Source of the DNA: DTU064 sp045588245
Lineage (GTDB): Bacteria > Bacillota > Clostridia > Oscillospirales > CAG-272
DNA: 64,000 nt
Reading direction: 5' to 3'
NCBI GenBank assembly: GCA_045588245.1
Contig: JAZNDW010000010.1
Coordinates: 62,001-126,000 of the forward strand
Shown here: in pieces, positions 17,000 to 25,367 of the stretch
How positions within the stretch are numbered: the stretch's first letter is position 1
Layout of the letters: every line of letters starts with the position of its first letter
The notes under the pieces: model-generated
What the model saw: only the letters and a program-made list of their open reading frames with translations
What the model was told of the DNA's origin: nothing
Databases searched by the model: none
Made by a program: the position numbers and the translations under genes

Positions 17000-17845
17000 A
17001 TGTTAAATCTTCCACTTAATATCGATTATACAGGAAAAGTAGTCGTGATTACAGGTGCGGGCGGACTCATATGCGGCGCTATGGCGCGTGCATTTGCACA
17101 GTGCGGCGCGAAGGTAGCGGCGCTTGACTTAAACGAAGACGCCGTTAAAAAGCTTGCAGACGAGCTTAAGTCCGAGGGCTTTATTTGCGAAGGCTACAAG
17201 GCAAACGTGCTCGATCCCGATGCGCTCACCGAAGTTCATGCAAAGGTCAGCTCCGATCTCGGTCCTTGCGATATTCTCGTAAACGGTGCGGGCGGCAACA
17301 ACCCGAGAGCAACGACGGATAATGAATATCAGCACGAAGCCAAGGAGGGCGGCAAGTCTTTCTTTGATCTTGACGCCGCAGGCGTTGACTTCGTCTTTAA
17401 GCTCAACTTCCAGGGAACGCTCCTTCCCACGCAGGAATTTGCAAAGGATATGGTTACAAAGAAGTCCGGATGCATCCTTAACATCTCCTCGATGAACGCT
17501 TACATTCCGCTTACCAAGATCCCCGCATATTCCGCAGCGAAAGCGGGTATCTCCAACTTTACGCAGTGGCTTGCAACTCACTTTGCAGGCACGGGCATCC
17601 GCTGTAACGCAATCGCTCCCGGCTTCCTCGTTTCCGCACAGAATAAGGCGCTCCTCTTCAACGAGGACGGCACTCCCACCGCAAGAAGCGCGAAGATACT
17701 GAATGGCACTCCCACACACCGCTTTGTTGACAGTGGCGAGCTTCTCGGCGCAACTCTTTTCCTTTGCGACGACCGCTCCGCTTCGGCTATCACGGGCGTT
17801 GTACTTCCGATCGACGCAGGCTTTGCGGCATATTCGGGTGTATAA
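17000..17845 (+). CDS. SDR-type fructuronate reductase (mannonate oxidoreductase)
   Basis: This 281-residue short-chain dehydrogenase/reductase has the nucleotide motif TGAGGLICGAMARAF, the NGAGG strand motif, the catalytic Ser in ILNISSMNAY and the YSAAKAG catalytic pair. The ATG at 17000 is 8 bases behind GGAGG; an upstream in-frame TTG at 16985 would overlap that site and is rejected. Its position between UxuA and Eda supplies the one missing step, NAD(P)H-dependent reduction of fructuronate to mannonate, in place of the unrelated long-chain UxuB. The substrate is inferred from context. Confidence 0.88.
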   Translation: MLNLPLNIDYTGKVVVITGAGGLICGAMARAFAQCGAKVAALDLNEDAVKKLADELKSEGFICEGYKANVLDPDALTEVHAKVSSDLGPCDILVNGAGGNNPRATTDNEYQHEAKEGGKSFFDLDAAGVDFVFKLNFQGTLLPTQEFAKDMVTKKSGCILNISSMNAYIPLTKIPAYSAAKAGISNFTQWLATHFAGTGIRCNAIAPGFLVSAQNKALLFNEDGTPTARSAKILNGTPTHRFVDSGELLGATLFLCDDRSASAITGVVLPIDAGFAAYSGV

Positions 17846-17862
17846 GATATAGGAGGCACTGT

Positions 17863-18414
17863 ATGGAAAAATATATTCCCGTTGTCGTTATAAAAGAGCT
17901 TTCCGAAACGGATAAGATCTTAACGGCACTCAAAAATAACGGCATTAATTGCGCCGAGATCACGTTCAGAACGGCTTGCGCCGCTGAAGCGATCGAATAC
18001 GCCTGCAAAAATTATCCCGATATGTCTGTCGGTGCAGGTACCGTAATCAACGCTCTGCAGTGCGAGGCTGCGCTTGCCGCAGGCGCGCAGTTCATCGTTT
18101 CGCCGGGACTTTCTGTTTCGGTTGCAAACATCTGCAAGGAAAGAAATATTCCTTACTATCCCGGCTGCGTTACTCCCACCGAGATCATGCAGGCGCTCGA
18201 GCTCGGCATCACGACCGTGAAATTTTTTCCTGCGAACATTTACGGCGGCCTTAAAGCGCTTAAGGCTCTTGCGGCTCCGTTTCCGCAGATCAGATTCATT
18301 CCTACGGGCGGTGTTGACAGATCGAATATCGACGAATTCCTCGCATTTGATAAGGTTGCCGCTATCGGCGGAAGCTTTTTCGTAAAAGAATCGCTTGAAA
18401 AGATGAATGAGTAG
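17863..18414 (+). CDS. eda: 2-keto-3-deoxy-6-phosphogluconate aldolase
   Basis: This 183-residue class I aldolase cleaves KDPG to pyruvate and glyceraldehyde-3-phosphate. The Schiff-base Lys is in TTVKFFPANIYGG, the base Glu in CAEITFRT, and SVGAGTVINA and FIPTGGVDRSNI are family segments. The ATG at 17863 has an AGGAGG site; the frame is open further upstream, but that stretch lies inside the preceding gene. It is 17 bp after the SDR gene. Confidence 0.95.
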   Translation: MEKYIPVVVIKELSETDKILTALKNNGINCAEITFRTACAAEAIEYACKNYPDMSVGAGTVINALQCEAALAAGAQFIVSPGLSVSVANICKERNIPYYPGCVTPTEIMQALELGITTVKFFPANIYGGLKALKALAAPFPQIRFIPTGGVDRSNIDEFLAFDKVAAIGGSFFVKESLEKMNE

Positions 18415-18554
18415 GCATAGCGTGAAAGTATCGCTACACTATGCCTGACTGCACTGTTTCACGCTTAAAATCCTCGCAAAACGGGACACTACCCGTTTTG
18501 CCGCACAAGTGCGGTCCCGAGGATTTCAATATTTATTTGTGCCGCCGTTGGCGG
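18415..18554. other. Highly folded intergenic element inside the hexuronate operon
   Basis: AAATCCTCG (18468-18476) pairs with CGAGGATTT (18518-18526) and encloses two perfect hairpins, CAAAACGGG/CCCGTTTTG (18477-18500) and CCGCAC/GTGCGG (18501-18514), with only three unpaired bases: a compact three-way junction. Upstream, GCATAG (18415-18420) can pair with CTATGC (18439-18444), or AGCGTGAAA (18419-18427) with TTTCACGCT (18457-18465); these two pairings compete. A GCCGCCG/CGGCGG hairpin lies just before the kdgK ribosome site. Other gaps in this operon are 17-25 bp. No T-run follows, so it is not a simple terminator. Confidence 0.6.
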
Positions 18555-18570
18555 CGGAATGGAGTATAAA

Positions 18571-19593
18571 ATGGCTAAAGTTGTAACATTCGGCGAACTT
18601 ATGCTTCGCCTGGCACCGAACGGATACTACCGTTTCTTCCAGAACGACCAGATGCAAGCCACCTTCGGCGGCGGCGAGGCAAACGTTGCCGTTTCGCTCG
18701 CCAACTACGGGTTAGACAGCGTGTACGTAACGAAGCTTCCGAAGCACGCTATCGGACAGGCTGCTGTAGATTCGCTCCGCTATTTCGGCGTTGATACGTC
18801 GAAGGTCGTTCGCGGCGGCGACAGAGTCGGAATTTATTTCCTTGAAAAGGGCGCATCACAGCGCGGATCTGTCTGCATTTACGACCGCGCTCACTCTGCG
18901 ATCGCGGAAGCCGTTCCGTCGGATTTTGATTGGGACGCTATTTTTGACGGCGCCGATTGGTTCCATTTCACGGGAATCACCCCTGCACTCGGCGGACAGC
19001 TCGTTGAGATCTGCAAAGAGGCTTGCATCGCCGCGAAGGCGAAGGGTGTGAAGATCTCCTGCGACCTCAACTACCGCGGCAAGCTTTGGACGCGTGCAGA
19101 AGCAAGAGAGGCGATGACGGAGCTTTGCAGATACGTTGACGTTTGCATCTCCAATGAAGAGGACGCTAAAGACGTTTTCGGAATCGAAGCCGAAGGAACG
19201 GACATTTACGGCGGCAAACTCAATCACGAGGGCTATAAATCCGTTGCAAAGCAGCTTAAAGATAAGTTCGGCTTTGAAAAGGTCGCAATCACGCTTCGTA
19301 CGTCTATTTCCGCATCTGACAACGATTGGGCGGGAATGCTTTACGACGGCGAGAACTACTGCTTCTCAAAGTCCTATCATCTTCACATCGTTGACCGCGT
19401 AGGCGGCGGTGACTCTTTCGGCGGAGGACTTATTTATTCGATCATCTCGGGCAAATCAACACAGGATGCGATCGAATTTGCCGTTGCGGCATCGGCGCTC
19501 AAGCACTCCGTTGAGGGCGACTATAACCGCGTATCCGTGGCTGAAGTTGAAAAGCTTGCAGGCGGCGACGTTTCGGGCAGAGTTCAAAGATAA
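18571..19593 (+). CDS. kdgK: PfkB-family sugar kinase, probable 2-keto-3-deoxygluconate kinase
   Basis: This 340-residue ribokinase-fold kinase phosphorylates KDG at C6 to give the Eda substrate KDPG. Visible are the N-terminal FGELMLRLAPNGYYRF, the FGGGEANVAVSLANYG substrate loop and the C-terminal signature DRVGGGDSFGGGLIY with the catalytic Asp. The ATG at 18571 is behind GGAG; the ATG at 18559 would contain that site. With it the path from glucuronate to central metabolism is complete. Confidence 0.93.
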   Translation: MAKVVTFGELMLRLAPNGYYRFFQNDQMQATFGGGEANVAVSLANYGLDSVYVTKLPKHAIGQAAVDSLRYFGVDTSKVVRGGDRVGIYFLEKGASQRGSVCIYDRAHSAIAEAVPSDFDWDAIFDGADWFHFTGITPALGGQLVEICKEACIAAKAKGVKISCDLNYRGKLWTRAEAREAMTELCRYVDVCISNEEDAKDVFGIEAEGTDIYGGKLNHEGYKSVAKQLKDKFGFEKVAITLRTSISASDNDWAGMLYDGENYCFSKSYHLHIVDRVGGGDSFGGGLIYSIISGKSTQDAIEFAVAASALKHSVEGDYNRVSVAEVEKLAGGDVSGRVQR

Positions 19594-19604
19594 AATTAAC
19601 GAAA

Positions 19605-19638
19605 AAATGCTCCGCGAGGTTAGGCGGAGCATTTTTTT
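19605..19638. terminator. Terminator of the hexuronate operon
   Basis: The 11-bp stem AAATGCTCCGC / GCGGAGCATTT ends in a run of seven T. It lies between convergent genes, and an A-run on the other side lets it act in both directions. Confidence 0.88.
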
Positions 19639-19651
19639 CGCTTATTCAATT

Positions 19652-20269
19652 TTACTTGATGAAATTCGTTGACTGACGGCGTTCCTTTTCGGGTAGACCG
19701 TATGCTTCTTTACCGAGCGAGATGCTCTTCATTAAAAAGATCATGTTGCGAGCGAGTGTGCGCATTGTCTGCAGTCCTTCCGCGTCGGATTCGGCTTCTC
19801 CGGGAACACAGCCGTGAACGCTGTTCCAGTATTGGCTCGATGCGACGGGCATACCGCTGATGGTAAAGTATTTATTGAGCACGTCGAACGTGGCGGAGCA
19901 GCCGCCGCGTCTTGCAACGGCGACGGAGGCGCCGACCTTCATCGTTTTGTCGAAGCCCGTGCTGTAGAAAAGTCTGTTGAGGTATGACAGGAGCGTTGCG
20001 TTCGGAGCGGCATAGTAAACCGGACTGCCGATGACGACGCCGTCACACTCATCGAAAAGCTGTGCCGATTCGTTTACGATATCGTCAATGGCGCATTTTC
20101 CGTTTCCGAAGCAGTAGCCGCAGGCAGTGCAACCTCGGATGGCGCGGTTGCCAACGTGAAGCGTCACGGTCTCGATTCCGCTGTCGCGGAATACTGTTTC
20201 CATTTCACGCAAAGCTGTGGCGGTATTGCCGTTAGCCTTGGGGCTGCCGTTTATGATAAGTACTTTCAT
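19652..20269 (-). CDS. Flavodoxin-fold NAD(P)H/FMN oxidoreductase
   Basis: This 205-residue protein of the NADPH-dependent FMN reductase / iron-sulfur flavoprotein group starts with the phosphate-binding INGSPKANGNT loop. A Cys cluster, CTACGYCFGNGKC (about residues 48-60), resembles that of iron-sulfur flavoproteins. VVIGSPVYYAAPNA is the usual flavin-contact strand. It probably reduces quinones or other electrophiles; the substrate is unknown. The start has AAAGGAC upstream. It is a single gene. Confidence 0.88.
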   Translation of the reverse strand: MKVLIINGSPKANGNTATALREMETVFRDSGIETVTLHVGNRAIRGCTACGYCFGNGKCAIDDIVNESAQLFDECDGVVIGSPVYYAAPNATLLSYLNRLFYSTGFDKTMKVGASVAVARRGGCSATFDVLNKYFTISGMPVASSQYWNSVHGCVPGEAESDAEGLQTMRTLARNMIFLMKSISLGKEAYGLPEKERRQSTNFIK

Positions 20270-20394
20270 TTTTGTGTGTCCTTTCGGTTATGTGTTTGTG
20301 CTTAACTTTATTATAATGCAAAATGTTCGATCGGTCAAACAAAAGTGTATATATGTGTCTGATAATTTATATATATGACGGGTAAGAACTATTA

Positions 20395-20423
20395 TTGACA
20401 ACTTGGCATTATTGGAGTATCAT
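20395..20423 (+). promoter_or_regulatory. Promoter of the M28 peptidase gene
   Basis: TTGACA (20395-20400) and TATCAT (20418-20423) are 17 bp apart, 38 bp before the start codon. Confidence 0.7.
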
Positions 20424-20461
20424 TTTAATATGAAATTCCCGATCGGCAAAGGAGAATAAAC

Positions 20462-21703
20462 ATGAAACGAGAGCTTATAGAAAGAATTTTCAACGATACT
20501 GCATATATTCGCGTAGGCGGCACCGATGCGGAGCTTCGCGCAGCGGAATATATAAAGAGCGTTTGCGCCGAGCTTGGCATGACGGCGGAGCTTGAAGATT
20601 TTGAAGTTGACATGGCAACGATAAAAAAGGCGACCCTCACCGTTAAAACGAATCTCACAGGCGACAGCGAAGTCATAGAGATTCCGTGTAAGGGCTATCT
20701 TTGTGCGGGCAACGGCGACGTTGAAGCACCGCTTTATTATATGCCTGACGGTGACAAATATTCGCTTTCAAACATCCACGGAAAGATCGTTTTATTGGAC
20801 GGTTATCTCGGATATTGGCGTTACCGCGACCTGTTAGAAAACGGTGCTGTCGGATTTATTACATACGACGGTAACTGCAACTATGCGGATAACGATATCG
20901 ACGGACGTGAGCTTCGTTCGTATGTTTCAGGCGGTGAAAAGATACCCGGTGTGAATATCAACGCGAAATCTGCCGTTGAGCTTGTAAACAAAGACGTGAA
21001 AACGGCAAAGATTACGCTTTGCCAGGAGGAATATAAGGGCAAGTCGCATAACGTCGTGCTCGACCTTCCCGGTGAATGCGATGAATATATCGTTTTCACC
21101 GCACACTATGATTCAACGTCGCTTTCCGAGGGCGCATATGACAATATGTCGGGCTCGATCGGACTGCTTGGCATCGCGGAATATTTCCGCGACGTGCCTC
21201 ATCACTACGGCTTGCGCTTCGTTTGGTGCGGAAGCGAGGAGCGCGGACTGCTCGGCTCAAAGGCGTATTGTGCTGCGCATGAAGACGAGCTTAATAAGGT
21301 CGTATTGAACATCAATCTTGATATGATCGGCTGCATCATGGGCGGATTTATCGCCTGCTGCACGAGCGAAACGAAGCTTGTTGACTATATTTCCTACATG
21401 GGCAAGGAATGCGGATTCCCCGTAAGATCGTATCAGGGTGTTTATTCGAGCGACTCAACGCCGTTCGCCGACAAGGGAGTTCCTGCCGTTTCGTTTGCCC
21501 GCACGGCTCCGGGTGCAACGGCAACGATCCATAACAGTTACGACACGCAAAAGGTCATGAAGACGAGCCACATGCAAAAGGATATTGACTTTATCACGGC
21601 GTTCGCCGCACGCATGGCAAACGCGAAGCTTTGTCCCGTCGAAAGAGAGATTCCCGCTAACATGAAAGAAAGCATTGACAAGTATCTTTGCAGAAAAAAA
21701 TAA
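20462..21703 (+). CDS. M28-family zinc aminopeptidase
   Basis: This 413-residue metallopeptidase has no signal peptide. The two-zinc ligands can be placed: His in VFTAHYDSTS, bridging Asp in GAYDNMSGSIG, catalytic Glu pair in CGSEERGLLGS, Asp in NINLDMIG and a late His in TIHNSYD. Residues ~90-180 look like an inserted PA-type lid (KIVLLDGYLGYW, AVGFITYDGN). Such enzymes trim N-terminal residues from peptides. AAAGGAG precedes the ATG. It is transcribed alone from a clear promoter to its own terminator. Confidence 0.9.
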   Translation: MKRELIERIFNDTAYIRVGGTDAELRAAEYIKSVCAELGMTAELEDFEVDMATIKKATLTVKTNLTGDSEVIEIPCKGYLCAGNGDVEAPLYYMPDGDKYSLSNIHGKIVLLDGYLGYWRYRDLLENGAVGFITYDGNCNYADNDIDGRELRSYVSGGEKIPGVNINAKSAVELVNKDVKTAKITLCQEEYKGKSHNVVLDLPGECDEYIVFTAHYDSTSLSEGAYDNMSGSIGLLGIAEYFRDVPHHYGLRFVWCGSEERGLLGSKAYCAAHEDELNKVVLNINLDMIGCIMGGFIACCTSETKLVDYISYMGKECGFPVRSYQGVYSSDSTPFADKGVPAVSFARTAPGATATIHNSYDTQKVMKTSHMQKDIDFITAFAARMANAKLCPVEREIPANMKESIDKYLCRKK

Positions 21704-21715
21704 AGTAAGCTATAT

Positions 21716-21744
21716 AAAAAAGCCCGATGTCGTCGGGCTTTTTT
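21716..21744 (+). terminator. Terminator after the M28 peptidase
   Basis: AGCCCGA / TCGGGCT with a TGTCG loop is followed by six T. Confidence 0.85.
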
Positions 21745-21805
21745 GCATATTATCAACTTGCGTGGGGACACTACCGAATGGAAAATATTTATTCGGAGGC
21801 AAAAA

Positions 21806-22474
21806 ATGTTCAAACACGAAAAAATGCTTTTTCATCCCGTTGAGGTGGAAAGACCGAATCCGCAGTACGCGGCACTTCTGCAGGAGCAGCTCGGAGGCGG
21901 CAACGGAGAGCTGAAAGCGGCGATGCAGTATATGTCGCAGAGCTTCAGGATCAAGGATCTTGAGATTAAGGATCTGTTTCTTGATATTGCCGCGGAGGAG
22001 CTCTCACACATGGAAATGGTCGCACAGACGATCAATTTACTGAACGGTCACGACGTTGATGCGGCGGCGGTGCCGTCGGGTGAGATACAGACTCACGTGA
22101 TACTCGGACTGAATCCGGGGCTCATCAACGCGTCGGGCTATTCCTGGACGGGAGATTACGTCACCGTAACGGGCGATCTTTGCGCGGATCTACTCTCAAA
22201 TATCGCGTCCGAGCAGCGTGCTAAGGTCGTTTATGAGTATCTGTACCGTCAGATAAACGATAAAAAAGTCCGCGAAACGATCGATTTTCTTCTGAATCGG
22301 GAGGAAGCGCACAACGCCATGTTCCGCGAGGCATTCAATAAGGTACAGAACAGCGGATCAAACCGCGATTTCGGAACGACAACGGCGGCGAAGATGTACT
22401 TCAGCCTGTCCGAGCCGTCGCCCGAAAACAGCAGATTTACCGATTTGCAAGGAAACCCGCCCTCATTTAAGTGA
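21806..22474 (+). CDS. cotJC: Manganese catalase of the CotJC spore-coat type
   Basis: This 222-residue four-helix dimanganese protein would dismutate hydrogen peroxide. Metal-ligand motifs are GELKAAMQYMSQ, EELSHMEMVAQ and REEAHNAMFREAF. Its length and lack of long tails match CotJC proteins of the spore coat of Firmicutes. The ATG at 21806 follows CGGAGG; the frame continues upstream but has no site there. The partners CotJA and CotJB are not in this window. Confidence 0.88.
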   Translation: MFKHEKMLFHPVEVERPNPQYAALLQEQLGGGNGELKAAMQYMSQSFRIKDLEIKDLFLDIAAEELSHMEMVAQTINLLNGHDVDAAAVPSGEIQTHVILGLNPGLINASGYSWTGDYVTVTGDLCADLLSNIASEQRAKVVYEYLYRQINDKKVRETIDFLLNREEAHNAMFREAFNKVQNSGSNRDFGTTTAAKMYFSLSEPSPENSRFTDLQGNPPSFK

Positions 22475-22481
22475 TATTGAC

Positions 22482-22520
22482 AAACCAGCAGACGCTTTTC
22501 GGCGAAGCGTCTGCTGGTTT
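22482..22520. terminator. Bidirectional terminator between Mn catalase and fRMsr
   Basis: The perfect 16-bp stem AAACCAGCAGACGCTT / AAGCGTCTGCTGGTTT separates two convergent genes. Confidence 0.85.
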
Positions 22521-22525
22521 TAGTG

Positions 22526-22975
22526 TTAAAATATTTCCGACTCGATGATTCTGACGAACGCTTCAAGCCCGACTTTATCTTCTTCGGTGAAGCGTTCAAA
22601 CACGGGAGCGTCAATGTCAAGAACGCCGACGACGGCGCCGCTACTATGTATGGGTATGACGATCTCTGAATTTGATGCGCCGTCGCAGGCGATGTGACCC
22701 GGAAAATCGTGCACGTTGGGAACGAGAAGGGTTTCATCACGAAGAACGGCGGTGCCGCAGACACCTCTGCCGACGGGGATCTCGATGCACGCGGGTTTCC
22801 CCTGAAACGGACCGAGCACGAGCGTGTTTTCTTCGAGCAGATAAAATCCCGCCCAGTTGATGTTATCGAGCGTCATATATAACAGTGCCGATGCATTTGC
22901 TAGATTTGCCGTCTTGTGAGGCACGCCGCGTACGAGCGCGGAAAGAGAATTGTTGAGTTCTTCGTAATCTGTCAT
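22526..22975 (-). CDS. GAF-domain free methionine-(R)-sulfoxide reductase
   Basis: This 149-residue single GAF domain is of the YebR/fRMsr type. It reduces free methionine-R-sulfoxide and protects the cell from oxidation. Diagnostic segments are NWAGFYLL, LGPFQGKPAC, GVCGTAV and FPGHIACDGASNSEIVIPI; the three Cys in KPAC, GVCG and HIAC are the redox residues of the family. The start has AAGGAAAACGG upstream. It lies next to the Mn catalase, another oxidative-stress protein, but is transcribed towards it. Confidence 0.93.
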   Translation of the reverse strand: MTDYEELNNSLSALVRGVPHKTANLANASALLYMTLDNINWAGFYLLEENTLVLGPFQGKPACIEIPVGRGVCGTAVLRDETLLVPNVHDFPGHIACDGASNSEIVIPIHSSGAVVGVLDIDAPVFERFTEEDKVGLEAFVRIIESEIF

Positions 22976-23060
22976 GTGCCGTTTTCCTTTTTCGTATCTT
23001 TTTCTTTAACTGTATTTTATACGAGTTTTGCTTGTGTGTCAATCGGCAGGCGCAAACTCG

Positions 23061-23089
23061 TTGACAGGGAAAAGGATAGCTGATATAAT
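23061..23089 (+). promoter_or_regulatory. Perfect consensus sigma-A promoter
   Basis: TTGACA (23061-23066), 17 bp, TATAAT (23084-23089). It lies 43 bp before the HAD phosphatase start, so strong vegetative expression is expected. Confidence 0.85.
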
Positions 23090-23132
23090 GTTGACTGTTG
23101 ATTAAATCAAAAATATTCCGAATGAGGGAAAG

Positions 23133-23834
23133 ATGAAATACGAAGCAATACTGTTTGATTTGGACGGTACGCTTTTGCCGATGGATTACGAAGTGTTCAT
23201 GAAAGGGTACTTCAAGCTTCTCGCCGAGGCTGTGGCGCCGTTTGGCTATACTTATGAAACGCTGATACCCGCGATGTGGCGCGGAGTCGGCGCGATGGTG
23301 AAAAACGATGGCACAAAACCGAACTCCGATGCGTTCTGGGAAGTGTTTTCGGGAATATTCGGGGACGGTGTATACTGTCACATTCCGACGTTTGATGAGT
23401 TTTACCGCACAAGCTTCCACCGCGCAAAAGAGTTCACGACTCCGACAGAGCTGTCAGCCAAAGTCGTTGCGGCGGCGCGCGCATGCGCCGATAAGGTGAT
23501 ATTGGCGACAAATCCGCTGTTTCCCGAGGTAGCTATCGAGTCAAGATTATCGTGGATAGGGCTCAAGGTCAGTGACTTTGACTTTGTCACCACGTACGAA
23601 AATTCGGGCTTCTGCAAGCCCAATCCCGCGTATTTTTCCGATATCATGAATAAGTTCGGGCTTACGGCAGAGAATTGCTTAATGATCGGTAATAATACCG
23701 TAGAGGACATCGCCGCCGCGACTGCGGCGGGCATTCCGTCATATCTTGTTACGGACTGCCTTATATGCGAAGGGCAGATGCCCGACTGTCCGCAAGGAAG
23801 TCTGCAAAAAACACTTGAATTTTTAGAAGACTGA
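23133..23834 (+). CDS. HAD-superfamily phosphatase
   Basis: This 233-residue haloacid dehalogenase-type hydrolase has the nucleophile motif ILFDLDGTLLPMD at the start, the motif II Thr in KVILATNPLFP, a motif III Lys in SGFCKPNPAYF, and motif IV MIGNNTVEDIAAATAAGIPS. The cap region (about 20-85) is of the helical C1 type. It resembles phosphoglycolate phosphatase-like enzymes; the substrate is not predictable. A GAGGGAAAG site precedes the ATG. Confidence 0.88.
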   Translation: MKYEAILFDLDGTLLPMDYEVFMKGYFKLLAEAVAPFGYTYETLIPAMWRGVGAMVKNDGTKPNSDAFWEVFSGIFGDGVYCHIPTFDEFYRTSFHRAKEFTTPTELSAKVVAAARACADKVILATNPLFPEVAIESRLSWIGLKVSDFDFVTTYENSGFCKPNPAYFSDIMNKFGLTAENCLMIGNNTVEDIAAATAAGIPSYLVTDCLICEGQMPDCPQGSLQKTLEFLED

Positions 23835-23840
23835 GCTTGT

Positions 23841-23872
23841 TTTTGCACCGCGCAACTGCGCGGTGCTTTTTT
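23841..23872 (+). terminator. Terminator after the HAD phosphatase
   Basis: GCACCGCGC / GCGCGGTGC with a short loop and six T. Confidence 0.85.
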
Positions 23873-23928
23873 GCGGACATAATAATGCGTCAATCGGGAT
23901 AAAATAAGCAAAAAACGAGGTCAGAATA

Positions 23929-25221
23929 ATGGAATCGGTTTGGCGTGACGGAGTAAAGCTCCCAAAATTTCCGCCGCTTGACGGAGATGTGAAAACGGAC
24001 GTTGTGATCGTTGGCGGCGGAATTGCGGGGATATTGACGGCGTATTTTCTGCAAAAACGCGGAGTTCGGTATATTTTGCTTGAAAGAGGACGTATCTGCG
24101 GAGGTGTAACGGGGAATACGACGGCGAAGCTGACAGCTCAGCACGGATTGATATACAGTAAGATCAGCAAAAGCATGGGATATGAGGCAGCGAAGCTGTA
24201 TTTGGAATCAAACGTGGCGGCGCTCACCGAATATGGCGCGCTTTGCGAAAAGATAGACTGCGATTATGAAATCAAGGACAATTACGTTTATTCCACATCC
24301 GACAGACGCAGTATCGAAGAAGAGATGAAAACGCTTTTGCAAATCGGATACGGGGCGCGTTTTTATGAAAGCGTGTCAATACCGATAAAAAACGTTGGCG
24401 GAGTGTCTTTTAAGGAACAGGCGCAGTTTCATCCGCTCAAATTTCTATCATCGATCGCGCGAGGGCTAAATATCCGCGAAAATACGCACGTTGTTGATAT
24501 TGACGGGCACGGTGTCACCGCGGCAGGCTGCCGCGTCCGCGCACGGCAGATCATTCTTGCAACGCATTTTCCGATCATCAGGTTTCACGGCAACTATTAT
24601 CTGAAGCAATATCAGCACCGTTCGTACGTTGTCGCACTTCACGGAGCGGAAGATATCGACGGAATGTACGTCGATCAATCTAAAACGGGGATGTCGTTCC
24701 GCAATCATGGCGGGCTTTTGCTTCTCGGCGGCGGCGGACACCGTACGGGAAACCGCGGAGGAGGCTACGCTGAGCTATGTTCGTTTGCGGTGCGTCATTA
24801 TCCGCACGCGAAAATTGAATATTCATGGGCGGCGCAGGACTGCATGAGCCTTGACGGTGTACCGTATATCGGTCAGTGCTCACAGCGCACGCCGAATCTG
24901 TACGTTGCGACGGGGTTCAACAAATGGGGCATGACGGGCGCGATGACGGCGGCAATGCTTCTTGCGGACGCCGTCACGGGAGTAAAAAACGATTACACAG
25001 AACTTTATTCGCCATCGCGGAGTATGCTTCATCCGCAGCTTATCGCAAACGTCGCCGAGTCGGCGGTGAATATGTTGTCGTTGTCAAAAAAGCGCTGTCC
25101 GCATCTCGGATGTGCGCTGAAATGGAATCCTGCGGAGCATAGCTGGGACTGTCCTTGCCACGGCTCACGCTTCGATGAGGATGGAAAGCTGATAGACAGT
25201 CCCTCAAATCGGGATCTCTGA
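23929..25221 (+). CDS. FAD-dependent oxidoreductase with C-terminal Rieske domain
   Basis: This 430-residue protein joins a DAO-type FAD domain (VVIVGGGIAGILTAYFL near residue 25, GFNKWGMTGAMTAAMLLAD near 330) to a short C-terminal Rieske 2Fe-2S domain. The Rieske ligands are CPHLGC and CPCHGS in the last 50 residues. Such fusions are widespread in Firmicutes, but their substrate and physiological role are not established. A GAGGT site precedes the ATG. It is a single gene with its own terminator. Confidence 0.92.
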   Translation: MESVWRDGVKLPKFPPLDGDVKTDVVIVGGGIAGILTAYFLQKRGVRYILLERGRICGGVTGNTTAKLTAQHGLIYSKISKSMGYEAAKLYLESNVAALTEYGALCEKIDCDYEIKDNYVYSTSDRRSIEEEMKTLLQIGYGARFYESVSIPIKNVGGVSFKEQAQFHPLKFLSSIARGLNIRENTHVVDIDGHGVTAAGCRVRARQIILATHFPIIRFHGNYYLKQYQHRSYVVALHGAEDIDGMYVDQSKTGMSFRNHGGLLLLGGGGHRTGNRGGGYAELCSFAVRHYPHAKIEYSWAAQDCMSLDGVPYIGQCSQRTPNLYVATGFNKWGMTGAMTAAMLLADAVTGVKNDYTELYSPSRSMLHPQLIANVAESAVNMLSLSKKRCPHLGCALKWNPAEHSWDCPCHGSRFDEDGKLIDSPSNRDL

Positions 25222-25232
25222 ACAAAAACGGA

Positions 25233-25266
25233 CAAACAACAGACCGTGCCTTTCGGTCTGTTGTTT
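25233..25266 (+). terminator. Terminator after the Rieske-FAD gene
   Basis: CAACAGACCG / CGGTCTGTTG with TTTT after the stem. Confidence 0.82.
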
Positions 25267-25287
25267 TATATTTATGATATTAATCCA

Positions 25288-25316
25288 TTGACAAGGGGAT
25301 TTGTTTGTGATATTAT
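25288..25316 (+). promoter_or_regulatory. Promoter of the TetR/acyl-CoA ligase unit
   Basis: TTGACA (25288-25293), 17 bp, TATTAT (25311-25316). The predicted start falls at the palindrome 25324-25338. Confidence 0.7.
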
Positions 25317-25323
25317 AACTTTT

Positions 25324-25338
25324 AGCACACAGTGTGCT
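25324..25338. promoter_or_regulatory. Palindromic operator at the transcription start
   Basis: AGCACACAGTGTGCT is a perfect 7-bp inverted repeat around a central base, placed just after the -10 box of a TetR gene. An autorepression site is the natural reading. Confidence 0.6.
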
Positions 25339-25367
25339 GAAATGTGTGAAGCGAAAGGAGACGTGTT

